Assembly (NCBI RefSeq): GCF_040581405.1
Contig: NZ_CP137157.1
Coordinates: 2,602,001-2,666,000 of the forward strand
Source of the DNA: Komagataeibacter sucrofermentans DSM 15973
GTDB taxonomy: Bacteria; Pseudomonadota; Alphaproteobacteria; Acetobacterales; Acetobacteraceae
DNA length: 64,000 bases
Direction of reading: 5' to 3'
Below, piece after piece: positions 18,344 through 26,561 of the stretch; position 1 is the first letter of the stretch; every line of letters begins with the position of its first letter. Made by a program: the position numbers and the translations under genes. The notes beneath the pieces were generated by a model. The model did not search any database and was not told the DNA's origin. It was given only the letters and a program-made list of their open reading frames with translations.

Positions 18344-18910
18344 ATGAAGCAGCAGGCAAACCTGATCCGTGCCGGGCAGGTCATCGAGCACGACGGCCGT
18401 CGCTGGACGGTCCTGAAGCAGCAGATCATCACGCCGGGCAAGGGCGGCGCATTCATCCAGGTGGAAATGCGCGACCTCAAGACCGGCAACAAGACCAACG
18501 AGCGCTGGCGCACCGCCGATACCGTTGAACGCCTGATGACCGAGGAGAAGGAATACACCTACTCCTACATGGATGGCGACAACATCGTGCTCATGGACCC
18601 CGAGACCTTCGAGCAGCTGATCCTGCCGCTTGACCTGCTGGGCGATCAGGCCCCCTTCCTGCAGGACAACATGACCCTGGTGCTCAACCTTGTGGAAGGC
18701 GACCCGGTTGGCGTGACGCTGCCAGCCCAGGTGACCCTTGAGGTGGTCGAGGCCGATCCGGTGGTAAAGGGCCAGACGGCAAGCTCGTCCTACAAGCCCG
18801 CCCGCCTGTCCAACGGCGTGAAAACCATGGTGCCCCCCTTCATTGAAGCCGGCGAGCGCATCGTGGTCCGCACCGAGGACAGCAGCTACGTCGAGCGCGC
18901 CAAGTCCTGA
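18344..18910 (+). CDS. efp: translation elongation factor P
   Basis: The 188-residue product has the three EF-P beta-barrel domains. The N-terminal loop ITPGKGGAF carries Lys33, equivalent to the modified Lys34 of E. coli, and the C-terminal signature GVKTMVPPFIEAGERIVVRTEDSSYVER is present. EF-P enters the ribosomal E site and relieves stalling at polyproline. The lysine-type loop fits the adjacent epmA and epmB. Several proline-rich proteins lie in this window (the TonB-like and OmpA-like genes), consistent with the need for EF-P. A terminator follows. Confidence 0.97.
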   Translation: MKQQANLIRAGQVIEHDGRRWTVLKQQIITPGKGGAFIQVEMRDLKTGNKTNERWRTADTVERLMTEEKEYTYSYMDGDNIVLMDPETFEQLILPLDLLGDQAPFLQDNMTLVLNLVEGDPVGVTLPAQVTLEVVEADPVVKGQTASSSYKPARLSNGVKTMVPPFIEAGERIVVRTEDSSYVERAKS

Positions 18911-18918
18911 CCCCATAA

Positions 18919-18961
18919 GGGCGGCAGCCTGCCCGCACGCAGGCCGCCACCCGTTTTTTTT
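18919..18961 (+). terminator. intrinsic terminator of efp
   Basis: GGGCGGCAGCCTGC (18919-18932) pairs with GCAGGCCGCCACCC (18939-18952) with two mismatches. Eight T follow (18954-18961). It lies 8 nt downstream of the efp stop. Confidence 0.88.
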
Positions 18962-19011
18962 CTTCACCCTTCACACCCGTTCCACCGCCGAACCAGACAG
19001 GACCGATCACC

Positions 19012-19839
19012 GTGGCAATGCGACTCTCTCCCCATATGACGGTGATGCAGAACGCTGCCCAGAAGGCCGCACGCCGCCTTCTGCGTGACTTCAGCGAAGT
19101 CGAGCAGCTTCAGGTCAGCATCAAGGGGCCTGGCGATTTCGTCTCGCAGGCCGACCTGCGGGCCGAAACCACCATCCACGAGGAACTGGCCCGCGCCCGG
19201 CCCGGCTACGCCTTCCTAATGGAGGAAAGCGGTGCCTCGGGCAGCGAAGGCTGGACGTGGCGCTGGGTGATCGACCCGCTCGATGGCACCACCAACTTCC
19301 TGCACGGCGTGCCGCACTGGGCCATTTCCATCGGCCTGCAGCGCCGCCTGCCCGATGGCACGATCGAGATCGTGGCGGGGCTGGTGTACAACCCCGTGGC
19401 CAACGAGATGTTCTGGGCCGAAAAGGGCGTTGGCGCGTTCCTTAACGACCGCCGCCTGCGCGTATCCGCCCGCCGGTCGATGAACGAGGCGCTGTTTGCC
19501 ACCGGCATCCCGTTTGCCAAGGTCTCGGCGCGCAATCGCCTGTCGTTTGCGCGCACGCTGGGCGCACTCATGCCGCAGGTGGCGGGCATCCGCCGATTCG
19601 GTGCCGCCGCCCTCGACCTCGCCTGGGTCGCGGCAGGCCGGTACGATGGCTACTGGGAACTGGGTATCAAGCCGTGGGACTGCGCCGCCGGCATCCTGCT
19701 CGTGCGTGAGGCCGGTGGTTACGCAACCGACCCTGCGGGCGAGGATCTGAACGATCTCGCGGCCTCCATCGATGCGGTGGTGGGCAACCCCCACATGCAC
19801 GGCCCGCTGCGCGAACTCGTGGCCAGCAGCATCGGCTGA
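19012..19839 (+). CDS. suhB: inositol monophosphatase family protein
   Basis: The 275-residue product has the Mg-dependent phosphatase motifs FLMEESG (metal ligand), WVIDPLDGTTNFLHG (metal site, Asp88) and WDCAAGILLVREAGG near the C-terminus. SuhB-type enzymes dephosphorylate inositol phosphates, and in enterics SuhB also joins rRNA antitermination complexes. Here it follows efp and precedes an OmpA/MotA/MotB-like trio on the same strand. The GTG at 19012 is the annotated start. An ATG two codons later (19018) is also possible. Confidence 0.93.
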   Translation: MAMRLSPHMTVMQNAAQKAARRLLRDFSEVEQLQVSIKGPGDFVSQADLRAETTIHEELARARPGYAFLMEESGASGSEGWTWRWVIDPLDGTTNFLHGVPHWAISIGLQRRLPDGTIEIVAGLVYNPVANEMFWAEKGVGAFLNDRRLRVSARRSMNEALFATGIPFAKVSARNRLSFARTLGALMPQVAGIRRFGAAALDLAWVAAGRYDGYWELGIKPWDCAAGILLVREAGGYATDPAGEDLNDLAASIDAVVGNPHMHGPLRELVASSIG

Positions 19840-19911
19840 TGCACGGCAGGGCCCCCGTGGCCCGTTTGCCGATTGCGCCCCCGCCTGTGGCCCGGTAGCC
19901 TGCCGGGCATA

Positions 19912-20880
19912 ATGCAGCACACATTCCCCTCCCTTCCCCGCCGGTCCGCGCGTGTGCTGGCCGTGCTGGGCGTTGCCACCTGCGCCCTGCTGGGCAGCGC
20001 GCATGCACAGGTCACCACCAGCAAGAGCGCGCTTGACGCCCTTGGCGCACCCAAAAAGCGCCCTGCCATGCTGCCCGATGGCGGCAGCATGAGCCTGTCG
20101 GGCGCCACCATGCCCGACATGCCGGAAAGTGCCACCAGCGCGCCGCCAGCAGCCCAGGTGCCGCCCACGCCCATGGCCCGCCCCCGGAAGGGTGCCAGCA
20201 CCCCGCCACCCGCCACCCATCATGCAGCCGCTCCGGCACCAGCTCCGGCTCCAGCTCCAGCATCGCAGGCCGCCAGCCCCGCGCCAGCGCGCGCTGCAAC
20301 AGCCCCGGCCAGCACGCACGCGACAGTTCCCGCGCCCACGCCGAGCAGCAGCACCAATGCCGTAGCGCCTGCCGCCGCCATTGCCGCCCTGCCGCCCGTA
20401 GCCGCAAGGCCGCCTGATAACCCGGTGCTGCACCCGCCCGAGACGCCCGTGCAACTGCACCCCTTCACGCCCCCGCCCGAGGTCAAGGCCGACCCGCAGG
20501 CACGCGGCCGGGCGGAAAAGGTTACGGGCGGCACGCGCCTGCACTTCGCCACGCAGTCAGCGGACATGAATCCGCGCATGATTACGGCCCTGCAAACATT
20601 TGCCACAATCATGCAAAAGCTGCCCGACCAGCACATCAACATCGTGGCCTATGGCGAAGGCCGCCCCGATGATCCCTCAACGCCACGGCGGGTTGCCTTG
20701 AGCCGCGGGCTTGCCGCGCGTTCGGTGCTGATCCACGCGGGCGTGGCCCCCACCCGCATCTATGTGCGCGCCATCGGCCTGCCCGATGCAAACGCCCAGG
20801 GCGCGGGTGCGGATTGTGTTGACGTAACCCGTTCCGGTGTGGTGGCCTCAACCACCCCTACCGACCCACCGGCGCATTAA
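19912..20880 (+). CDS. exported OmpA-C-like protein with Ala/Pro-rich linker
   Basis: From the ATG at 19912 the product is 322 residues. A signal peptide (about 1-30, VLAVLGVATCALLGSAHAQ) predicts cleavage after SAHA. A long Ala/Pro/Thr linker (about 60-190) with imperfect APAPAPAPA runs follows. The C-terminal region (about 205-310) keeps the OmpA-like pattern: LHFATQSADMNPRMITALQTFATIM, then VYG-type strand HINIVAYGEG and RRVALSRGLAARSVLIHAGVAPTRIYVRAIG. It is therefore probably periplasmic and may contact peptidoglycan. It ends 12 nt before the MotA-like gene, so it is likely a third component of that operon. Confidence 0.82.
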   Translation: MQHTFPSLPRRSARVLAVLGVATCALLGSAHAQVTTSKSALDALGAPKKRPAMLPDGGSMSLSGATMPDMPESATSAPPAAQVPPTPMARPRKGASTPPPATHHAAAPAPAPAPAPASQAASPAPARAATAPASTHATVPAPTPSSSTNAVAPAAAIAALPPVAARPPDNPVLHPPETPVQLHPFTPPPEVKADPQARGRAEKVTGGTRLHFATQSADMNPRMITALQTFATIMQKLPDQHINIVAYGEGRPDDPSTPRRVALSRGLAARSVLIHAGVAPTRIYVRAIGLPDANAQGAGADCVDVTRSGVVASTTPTDPPAH

Positions 20881-20892
20881 GGAAACCATTGC

Positions 20893-21939
20893 GTGACACG
20901 ACCGACGACCTACCTTTTACGGGTTCTTGTGTTTCTTCTGGCTGTCGGGGTTGTCGCAGCCCTGCTTTCCCCCACCCTCTATCAGGCGTTCTGCAACAAT
21001 CCCTATCTTGATGGCCTGATCATCGGCATTCTCGTGCTCGGGGTGGCGTGGAACATCATCATGATCCTGCGCCTCATCCCCGAAGTGCGCTGGGTCAACA
21101 TCCTGCGCCACCCGCGTGAGGGGCTGACCACGCCGCCGCCGCCGCGCCTGCTCGCCCCCATGGCCTCGATGCTGGCCACCCACGACAAGGGCCGCAGGCT
21201 GACGCTTTCCGCCCCGGTCATGCAGTCGCTGCTCGACAGCCTGTCCGCACGCCTTGACGAAGGGCGCGAACTCTCGCGCTACCTCACCGGGCTGCTCATC
21301 TTCCTCGGCCTGCTTGGCACGTTCTATGGCCTGCTGCTGACCGTGGGCTCCATTGCCGATGTGATTGGCAACATGTCGGTAGGCAGCGGCGACACCAACG
21401 CCATGTTCGACCAGCTCAAGACCGGGCTGGCAGGCCCGCTGCACGGCATGGGCACGGCGTTCTCGGGCTCGATGTTCGGGCTGGCGGGCGCTCTGGTGCT
21501 CGGCTTCCTTGATCTTACGGCGGGCCAGGCCCAGACCCGCTTCTTCAACGAGCTTGAGGAATGGCTGGCCACCATCACCCGCCTTTCGGCAGGCGGCCTG
21601 CAGGTGGGCGGCAATGATGCCAGCGTGCCCGCCTACGTGCAGGCGCTGCTCGAGCACACCGCCGAGAACATGGAAAAGCTGCAGGCCCTCATGGCGCGCA
21701 GCGAGGAGACGCGCGCGCAGGAGCAGCGCCTGCTGACCGCGCTGAACGACCGCCTGGCCCAGCTGGCCGACAACCGGGGCGAGGACCACCTGCAGGGCAT
21801 TGAATCCCTGCTGGCCCGCCTTGTGCAGGAATCGGCGGCAGGACGCGAGCAGATGGCAGCCGACATCCGCAACGACCTGCGCCTGCTTGCGCGCACCATT
21901 GCTGCAAGCACGCCCGGAACGGGCCACTCCGCTTCCTGA
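20893..21939 (+). CDS. MotA/TolQ/ExbB-like proton channel subunit
   Basis: The 348-residue product starts with GTG at 20893. Four predicted membrane helices (about 8-26, 40-60, 130-153 and 185-208) give MotA-like topology. The conserved LLIFLGLLGTFYGLLLTVGS and GMGTAFSGSMFGLAGALVLGFLDL stretches correspond to the pore helices. A C-terminal cytoplasmic helical tail of about 110 residues (LEHTAENMEKLQALMARSEE onward) is longer than in ExbB and recalls ZorA/GldL-type motors. No flagellar genes are present. It is paired with the MotB-like gene 26 nt downstream and probably converts proton motive force into mechanical work at the envelope. Confidence 0.88.
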   Translation: MTRPTTYLLRVLVFLLAVGVVAALLSPTLYQAFCNNPYLDGLIIGILVLGVAWNIIMILRLIPEVRWVNILRHPREGLTTPPPPRLLAPMASMLATHDKGRRLTLSAPVMQSLLDSLSARLDEGRELSRYLTGLLIFLGLLGTFYGLLLTVGSIADVIGNMSVGSGDTNAMFDQLKTGLAGPLHGMGTAFSGSMFGLAGALVLGFLDLTAGQAQTRFFNELEEWLATITRLSAGGLQVGGNDASVPAYVQALLEHTAENMEKLQALMARSEETRAQEQRLLTALNDRLAQLADNRGEDHLQGIESLLARLVQESAAGREQMAADIRNDLRLLARTIAASTPGTGHSAS

Positions 21940-21965
21940 CCGCAGACCAAGGCAAGGGTTATTTC

Positions 21966-22928
21966 ATGGCGCGCCGTTCCCGTCGCTCGATCCGTTCCGA
22001 ACTGAATGCCTGGCCGGGCTATGTTGATGCGCTGTCAACATTGCTCATGGTCATCATCTTCGTGCTGCTGGTGTTCGTTCTGGGGCAGGCTTTCCTGTCC
22101 GTTACCCTGAACAAGCGCCAGCAGGCCCTTGACCAGCTCGAGCACGAGGTGGCCCGACTGGCCCAGATGCTCTCGCTCGAGCACAGCCACACCACCGCGC
22201 TCCAGACCGAGATCGCCACCCTGCACAAGGAGCACGAGGCGGACGCGGCCACCGCCAGCTCGCTCACCGCCCAGCTCAACCAGCAGACCAGCGAGCGCGA
22301 TACCGCCCAGAGCCATGCTTCTGCTCTTGATGCCCAGCTTGCCCAGCTCAATGCGCAGCTCAGCGCCGTCAGCGCAGCGCTCGAAGTGAGCGAGCAGGCC
22401 GTGCAGGAGCGCGACCACAAGATCGACAACCTTGGCATGCAGCTCAACGTGGCGCTGGCGCGCAAGGTGGAGCAGTTGCAGCAGTACCGCTCCGAATTCT
22501 TTGGCCGCCTGCGCAGCGTGATGCAGGATCACAAGGGCGTGCAGATCGTGGGCGACCGCTTCGTGTTTCAAAGCGAGGTGCTGTTCCCCGTCGGCAGCGC
22601 CGACCTGTCGCCTGAGGGCGTGGAGCAGATCAAGATACTGGCCAAGACGCTGCGGCAGGTCGCTGCCCAGATTCCGCCCGACGTGCCGTGGATCCTGCGC
22701 GTGGACGGCCATGCCGACCGGCTGCCCATTCACACCGCCTTCCCCAGCAACTGGGAGCTGTCATCCGAGCGCGCCATTACGGTGGTCAAGCTGCTGATTG
22801 CCGAGGGCATCAACCCGCACCATCTGGCCGCGACCGGCTTTTCGGACTACCAGCCGCTTGATAACGGCACCACGGCCGAGGCCTATGCCCGCAACCGCCG
22901 CATCGAGTTCCGCCTGACGGACCGCTGA
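21966..22928 (+). CDS. MotB/OmpA-like peptidoglycan-binding stator partner
   Basis: The 320-residue product has a short basic cytoplasmic N-terminus and one membrane helix (about residues 22-42, ALSTLLMVIIFVLLVFVLGQAF) preceded by Asp21 in the position of the MotB proton-carrying aspartate. A long periplasmic coiled coil follows (about 45-165, rich in Gln/Leu/Ala), then an OmpA-C peptidoglycan-binding domain (about 185-320, FPVGSADLSPEGVEQIKILA, RVDGHADRLP, YARNRRIEFRL). This is MotB architecture with an extended stalk. With the MotA-like gene it forms a non-flagellar motor unit of unknown task. An intergenic repeat follows. Confidence 0.9.
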   Translation: MARRSRRSIRSELNAWPGYVDALSTLLMVIIFVLLVFVLGQAFLSVTLNKRQQALDQLEHEVARLAQMLSLEHSHTTALQTEIATLHKEHEADAATASSLTAQLNQQTSERDTAQSHASALDAQLAQLNAQLSAVSAALEVSEQAVQERDHKIDNLGMQLNVALARKVEQLQQYRSEFFGRLRSVMQDHKGVQIVGDRFVFQSEVLFPVGSADLSPEGVEQIKILAKTLRQVAAQIPPDVPWILRVDGHADRLPIHTAFPSNWELSSERAITVVKLLIAEGINPHHLAATGFSDYQPLDNGTTAEAYARNRRIEFRLTDR

Positions 22929-22946
22929 CAGGCAAGAATCAGGATC

Positions 22947-23026
22947 AAAAGTTTTTGGGCGCCGCCTTTTTTCAAAAAGGCGGCGTTTCCTGAAGCTTTT
23001 TGAAAAAAGCTTCACCAAAAACTTTT
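22947..23026. repeat. intergenic palindromic repeat, copy 4 (full length, inverse orientation)
   Basis: AAAAGTTTTTGGGCGCCGCC opens the copy and CACCAAAAACTTTT closes it. The two inner hairpins GCCGCCTTTTTTC/AAAAAGGCGGC and GAAGCTTTTTGAAAAAAGCTTC lie between. It separates the MotB-like gene from the convergent TPR-like gene. Confidence 0.85.
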
Positions 23027-23044
23027 ATCTTTTAATGATGTTTT

Positions 23045-23722
23045 TCAGGTGGGCTGGCCAAAGGCCTTCAGGCGCAACTGCTCGGTCTGGTGGGCTGCAT
23101 CGGGAATGGTGGGCTCGAGCTGCAACACATGCTGCCAAGCTTTCCACGCTGCCTGCCAGTCGCCGCGCTGGGCTTCCGCTTCTTGCAGAATCTTCCATGC
23201 CATGACATCGCGCCCATCATGGTGCAGGGCCACGCCAAGGTCGGCCACCGCGCCATCAGGGTTGGCCGCGGCAAGGCGGGCCTGCGCGCGGTTGCGCCAC
23301 AGCACCTCCACATCGGGCTGAAGCAGCAGGGCATCATCCATGTCCTGCTCGGCATCAAGCGGGCGCTGGGCGTCAAGATCATCCTGTGCGCGGCGCACCA
23401 GCAGAGTGGTGGTGGGCGCCAGATCCTTCAGGCGTAGCTGCTCGATGCGCCCGAGCAGATCACGCGCGCCACGTGCCGTGGCGGCATGGGCCAGTTCCGT
23501 CTCGAGACTGTCCAGCGATGGCTCGGCCGACGTGCTGCCCTGCGCCCTGGCGGGCGGGCCTGCGTGCCGGTCAAGCCCGTGGGCCGGAGCATCCGCCGCG
23601 CGGGCAGGCAGGGGCAACAGGCTGGCTGCAAGCATGAGTACGCACGAAAAGCCACGCACACAGGTTATTGAAAACCTGCCTGCGCGGCTTTGCGGCTGTT
23701 CAAAGATGAACCGGACGGTCAA
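23045..23722 (-). CDS. exported TPR-like protein
   Basis: The 225-residue product has an N-terminal hydrophobic segment ending in LPLPARAADA, which looks like a signal peptide cleaved after ARA. Helical repeats follow (about 115-220, for example DDALLLQPDVEVLWRNRAQARLA and AWKAWQHVLQLEPTIPDA), with the spacing of tetratricopeptide repeats. It is presumably a periplasmic scaffold. The start is uncertain: TTG at 23722, or a GTG nearer the hydrophobic segment. It converges on the MotB-like gene and lies upstream of nothing obviously related; rpmJ lies 13 nt beyond its 5' end. Confidence 0.78.
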   Translation of the reverse strand: MTVRFIFEQPQSRAGRFSITCVRGFSCVLMLAASLLPLPARAADAPAHGLDRHAGPPARAQGSTSAEPSLDSLETELAHAATARGARDLLGRIEQLRLKDLAPTTTLLVRRAQDDLDAQRPLDAEQDMDDALLLQPDVEVLWRNRAQARLAAANPDGAVADLGVALHHDGRDVMAWKILQEAEAQRGDWQAAWKAWQHVLQLEPTIPDAAHQTEQLRLKAFGQPT

Positions 23723-23735
23723 GGCCGTCTGGCAA

Positions 23736-23861
23736 TCAGCCCTGACGGGCCTTCATGCGCGGGTTCTTCTTGTTGATGACGTAGACCTTGCCACGGCGAC
23801 GGACCACACGGCAGTCCTTGTCCCGAACCTTGGCCGATTTCAGGCTGTTTCTGATTTTCAT
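23736..23861 (-). CDS. rpmJ: 50S ribosomal protein L36 (zinc-independent form)
   Basis: The 41-residue product [20 protein letters not shown]... with [10 protein letters not shown] at the end is a complete L36. It has a single Cys instead of the CxxC...C...H zinc ribbon, so it is the C-minus type usual in alphaproteobacteria and similar to E. coli YkgO. The ATG at 23861 is preceded by GAGG. L36 is a late-assembly protein of the large subunit. The gene stands alone between oxyR and the TPR-like gene. Confidence 0.95.
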   Translation of the reverse strand: MKIRNSLKSAKVRDKDCRVVRRRGKVYVINKKNPRMKARQG

Positions 23862-23959
23862 GATCCGACCCTCGACTAGCGGCGATGTGCCGCAAAAGAG
23901 GCGCCCGAATACCCTTGCCTGCGCCAAGAGTCAACTCCAGCAGCGGATTCTGGCGCCAT

Positions 23960-24895
23960 TTACAGCAGGGAATTCGCCTGCGGGATCGAATCTGGCATAA
24001 AAAACGGGGCAATGGCCTGAAAATCCGCAGCCCGGGGCGAGCGCGGTCGCCAGGCCAGGCCAATGGTGCGCCAGGCCTGCGCGCCGCTTACGGGGCGCAC
24101 GGTCAGGCGGGTCCAGTCCATCAGCTGCGAGTCGACCGCCATCTGCGGCAGCAGCGCCAGCCCCATGCCTGCCGCCACCATTTCCACCAGCGTGAACAGC
24201 GAGGTAACGGCGCATTGCGTCTCGTCCTCCGGGCGCGGCCAGCCGCCCGCCTGGCGGCACATGGCCAGCGTCTGCTCGCGCAGGCAGTGCCCGTCCTCGA
24301 GCAGGATCATGCGCTCATGCGCAAGGTCGGGCACGGGCACCACGTCAAGGCGGGCAAACGGGTGCGCGCGCGGCATGACCAGCATGAAGGGGTCGCGCCA
24401 CAGCGGCAGGGTTTCGCTATCGGCGCAGTCACACGGCATGGCCAGCAGCACGAGATCGAGTCGGCCCAGCGCCAGTTTTTCCATTACGTTATGGGTCAGG
24501 TCTTCGCTCAGCGAGAGGTTCAGCCGGGGGTACTGACGCGGCAGGCGGGCCACGAGGGCAGGCATGACAAACGGCCCGATGGTGGGAATGACGCCCAGCC
24601 GCAGCAGCCCGCTCATCGGCTCACGCGAGGCCACGGCCATGTCGAGCACGCCCTGCAGGGCCTCAAGCGCGTGGCGGGCCTGACCCACCACCCTGTCGCC
24701 CAAGGGGGTGAACACGACTTTCTTGCCCACCTCACGGTCGAGCAGCTTCACATCCATCTGGCGCTCAAGGGCCAGGATACCGGCGGAAAGCGTGGACTGG
24801 GTTACGGCGCAGGCCTTGGCAGCACGACCAAAATGACGCAGCTCTGCCAGCGAGACCAGATAACGGAGCTGCTGGGCGGAAGGCATCGGAAGCAT
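23960..24895 (-). CDS. oxyR: hydrogen peroxide-sensing LysR-family activator OxyR
   Basis: The 311-residue product has the N-terminal LysR winged helix (LRYLVSLAELRHFGRAAKACAVTQSTLSAGI) and a C-terminal effector domain. The OxyR redox motif GHCLREQTLAMC places Cys204 and Cys213 nine residues apart, equivalent to Cys199/Cys208 of E. coli OxyR. Peroxide forms a disulfide between them and switches the tetramer to activate antioxidant genes. It is divergent from ahpC-ahpD with a 127-nt shared control region, the classical arrangement for direct activation of ahpC. Confidence 0.96.
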   Translation of the reverse strand: MLPMPSAQQLRYLVSLAELRHFGRAAKACAVTQSTLSAGILALERQMDVKLLDREVGKKVVFTPLGDRVVGQARHALEALQGVLDMAVASREPMSGLLRLGVIPTIGPFVMPALVARLPRQYPRLNLSLSEDLTHNVMEKLALGRLDLVLLAMPCDCADSETLPLWRDPFMLVMPRAHPFARLDVVPVPDLAHERMILLEDGHCLREQTLAMCRQAGGWPRPEDETQCAVTSLFTLVEMVAAGMGLALLPQMAVDSQLMDWTRLTVRPVSGAQAWRTIGLAWRPRSPRAADFQAIAPFFMPDSIPQANSLL

Positions 24896-24911
24896 CGATA
24901 ATGCCGATCAA

Positions 24912-24943
24912 TATGTCTATGAATTATTCACTGGTATGATAGC
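24912..24943. promoter_or_regulatory. candidate OxyR/LysR operator between oxyR and ahpC
   Basis: The AT-rich stretch between the divergent genes contains TATGTCTAT, the perfect inverted repeat TGAATTATTCA (24920-24930) and GTATGATAG. The CTAT and ATAG elements are 18 nt apart. The symmetry and position fit a LysR-type site that would control both genes, but the spacing is not the textbook E. coli OxyR motif. Confidence 0.4.
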
Positions 24944-25022
24944 AGCATCCCCGCCATAGATACAGTTGCCGGGTTGCGATACCGACCCGTTCCATATTTT
25001 AACCCAAACAGGAGATTTCCTG

Positions 25023-25565
25023 ATGCTGACAGTTGGTGACAAGTTTCCCGCCTTCAACCTGACCGCCGTTCCCGGTGGGCCCGAAGGGCTCAAGGGCGAG
25101 TTCGTGCAGATCACGGACGCGTGCAACGAAGGCAAGTGGAAGGTCGTCTTCTTCTGGCCGCTCGACTTCACCTTCGTCTGCCCGACCGAGATCGTGGCCT
25201 TCGGCAAGCTCAACGGCGAGTTCAAGGACCGTGACGCCGTGGTGTATGGCGTGTCGATCGACAGCGCCTTCGTGCACCTGAACTGGCGCCTGAACCACGA
25301 GGAACTCAAGAACCTCGAGATTCCGATGCTGGCCGACATCAAGCGCGAGCTGATCGAAAGCTGCGGCGTGATGGCACAGCAGGCTGGCGCCGCACTCCGC
25401 GCCACCTTCATTGTCGACCCCGAGGGCATCATCCGCCATGTCAGCGTCAATGACCTGTCGGTTGGCCGCAACCCGCAGGAGGTGCTGCGCATCCTCGACG
25501 GGCTGCAGAGCGATGAGCTGTGCCCGTGCAACTGGAACAAGGGCGACGCCTTCATCAAGGCCTGA
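25023..25565 (+). CDS. ahpC: alkyl hydroperoxide reductase C / peroxiredoxin (AhpE-like 2-Cys type)
   Basis: The 180-residue product follows an excellent AGGAG. The peroxidatic Cys53 is in WPLDFTFVCPTEIVAFGKLN, and the resolving cysteine is in the C-terminal ELCPCNW. It reduces hydrogen peroxide, organic peroxides and peroxynitrite in the cytosol. No ahpF lies nearby. Instead ahpD follows 151 nt downstream, so reduction probably goes through AhpD with lipoyl-protein electrons, as in mycobacteria. It is divergent from oxyR. Confidence 0.96.
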   Translation: MLTVGDKFPAFNLTAVPGGPEGLKGEFVQITDACNEGKWKVVFFWPLDFTFVCPTEIVAFGKLNGEFKDRDAVVYGVSIDSAFVHLNWRLNHEELKNLEIPMLADIKRELIESCGVMAQQAGAALRATFIVDPEGIIRHVSVNDLSVGRNPQEVLRILDGLQSDELCPCNWNKGDAFIKA

Positions 25566-25716
25566 TCCTTACAGCCGGTTCAGGTTTCCGCGCGGGTCAT
25601 GCCCCCGCGCGGCAGCCCGCGCCGCCTGCCCCGACACCTGCCGCCAGACCGCGCGCAGGCGTGGGGACAAGCGGGGCCATGCCCCCTGCCACCCCTGACA
25701 CTTATGGAGAAAGCCC

Positions 25717-26244
25717 ATGTCGATCGACTCCATCAAGGCCGCGCTGCCCGATTACGCCAAGGACCTCAAGCTCAACCTGAGTTCGCTGGCCAATGACATC
25801 ACGCTCACGCCCCAGCAGCTTGGCGGCACGTTTGTCGCTTCCGCCATTGCCACGCGCAACACGGCGCTGACCCATGCGCTCGTGGCCGAGTATGGCCCGA
25901 AGCTCACCCCCGAGGCGCTCGAGGCCGCCCGCGCGGCAGCCGCCATCATGGGCATGAACAATGTCTATTACCGCTTCGTGCACCTTGTGGGTGGCGACTA
26001 TGCCAAGATGCCCGCGCGCCTGCGCATGAACATCATTGCGCGCCCCGGCGTGGAGAAGGCTGATTTCGAGCTGTGGTCCATGGCGGTCTCGGCCATCAAT
26101 GGCTGTGGCATGTGCATGGAAAGCCATGAGCAGCAGCTCCGTGCGGCAGGCATCAGCACCGAGCAGATCCAGACCGCCGTGCGCATTGCCGCAACCGTAA
26201 GCGGCCTGGCTGTTGTGCTCGAAGGCGTGGAAATTCCCGCCTGA
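25717..26244 (+). CDS. ahpD: alkylhydroperoxidase AhpD (carboxymuconolactone decarboxylase-like fold)
   Basis: The 175-residue all-helical product has the catalytic [11 protein letters not shown] motif with Cys130 and Cys133 and the conserved glutamate and histidine. AhpD shuttles electrons from dihydrolipoamide succinyltransferase and Lpd to AhpC. Its length and start ([24 protein letters not shown]) match the family exactly. It is the second gene of the OxyR-controlled ahpCD unit and is followed by a clear intrinsic terminator. Confidence 0.96.
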   Translation: MSIDSIKAALPDYAKDLKLNLSSLANDITLTPQQLGGTFVASAIATRNTALTHALVAEYGPKLTPEALEAARAAAAIMGMNNVYYRFVHLVGGDYAKMPARLRMNIIARPGVEKADFELWSMAVSAINGCGMCMESHEQQLRAAGISTEQIQTAVRIAATVSGLAVVLEGVEIPA

Positions 26245-26263
26245 ACGCACCCACTACCCTGAA

Positions 26264-26299
26264 AAACGCCATGAATCGGAAGATCATGGCGTTTTTTTT
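26264..26299 (+). terminator. intrinsic terminator of ahpCD
   Basis: ACGCCATGA (26266-26274) pairs with TCATGGCGT (26284-26292) and is followed by seven further T. It lies 20 nt after the ahpD stop. Confidence 0.9.
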
Positions 26300-26382
26300 C
26301 GCCTGCCCTGTTGCCATGACGGGGCCAGCCTGTTATTTGCCCTTTCACCGAATGGTTGCCACCCCAAGGGGTTGCAGCGGAT

Positions 26383-26459
<77 letters not shown>

Positions 26460-26500
26460 CTTTACGGTGCCTCCCAAAACTAAAATCTTCTCTATGAGAA

Positions 26501-26550
26501 TAAAGTTTCTGGTGAAGCTTTTCGAAAAAAGCCGGCACCCAAAAACATCT
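26501..26550. repeat. intergenic palindromic repeat, copy 5 (internal deletion)
   Basis: AAAGTTTCTGGTGAAGCTTTTCGAAAAAAGCC is joined directly to GGCACCCAAAAACAT. The middle part of the full-length copies has been lost, leaving one hybrid hairpin. It lies between tRNA-Asp and the convergent fructosamine-kinase-family gene. Confidence 0.75.
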
Positions 26551-26561
26551 GTTTTTCTGGC

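Noticed and set aside
20893-22928. Zorya phage-defence system
   Set aside because: The A and B subunits resemble ZorA/ZorB, but no ZorC, ZorD or ZorE effector is adjacent and the context (efp, suhB) is housekeeping, so defence is not supported.
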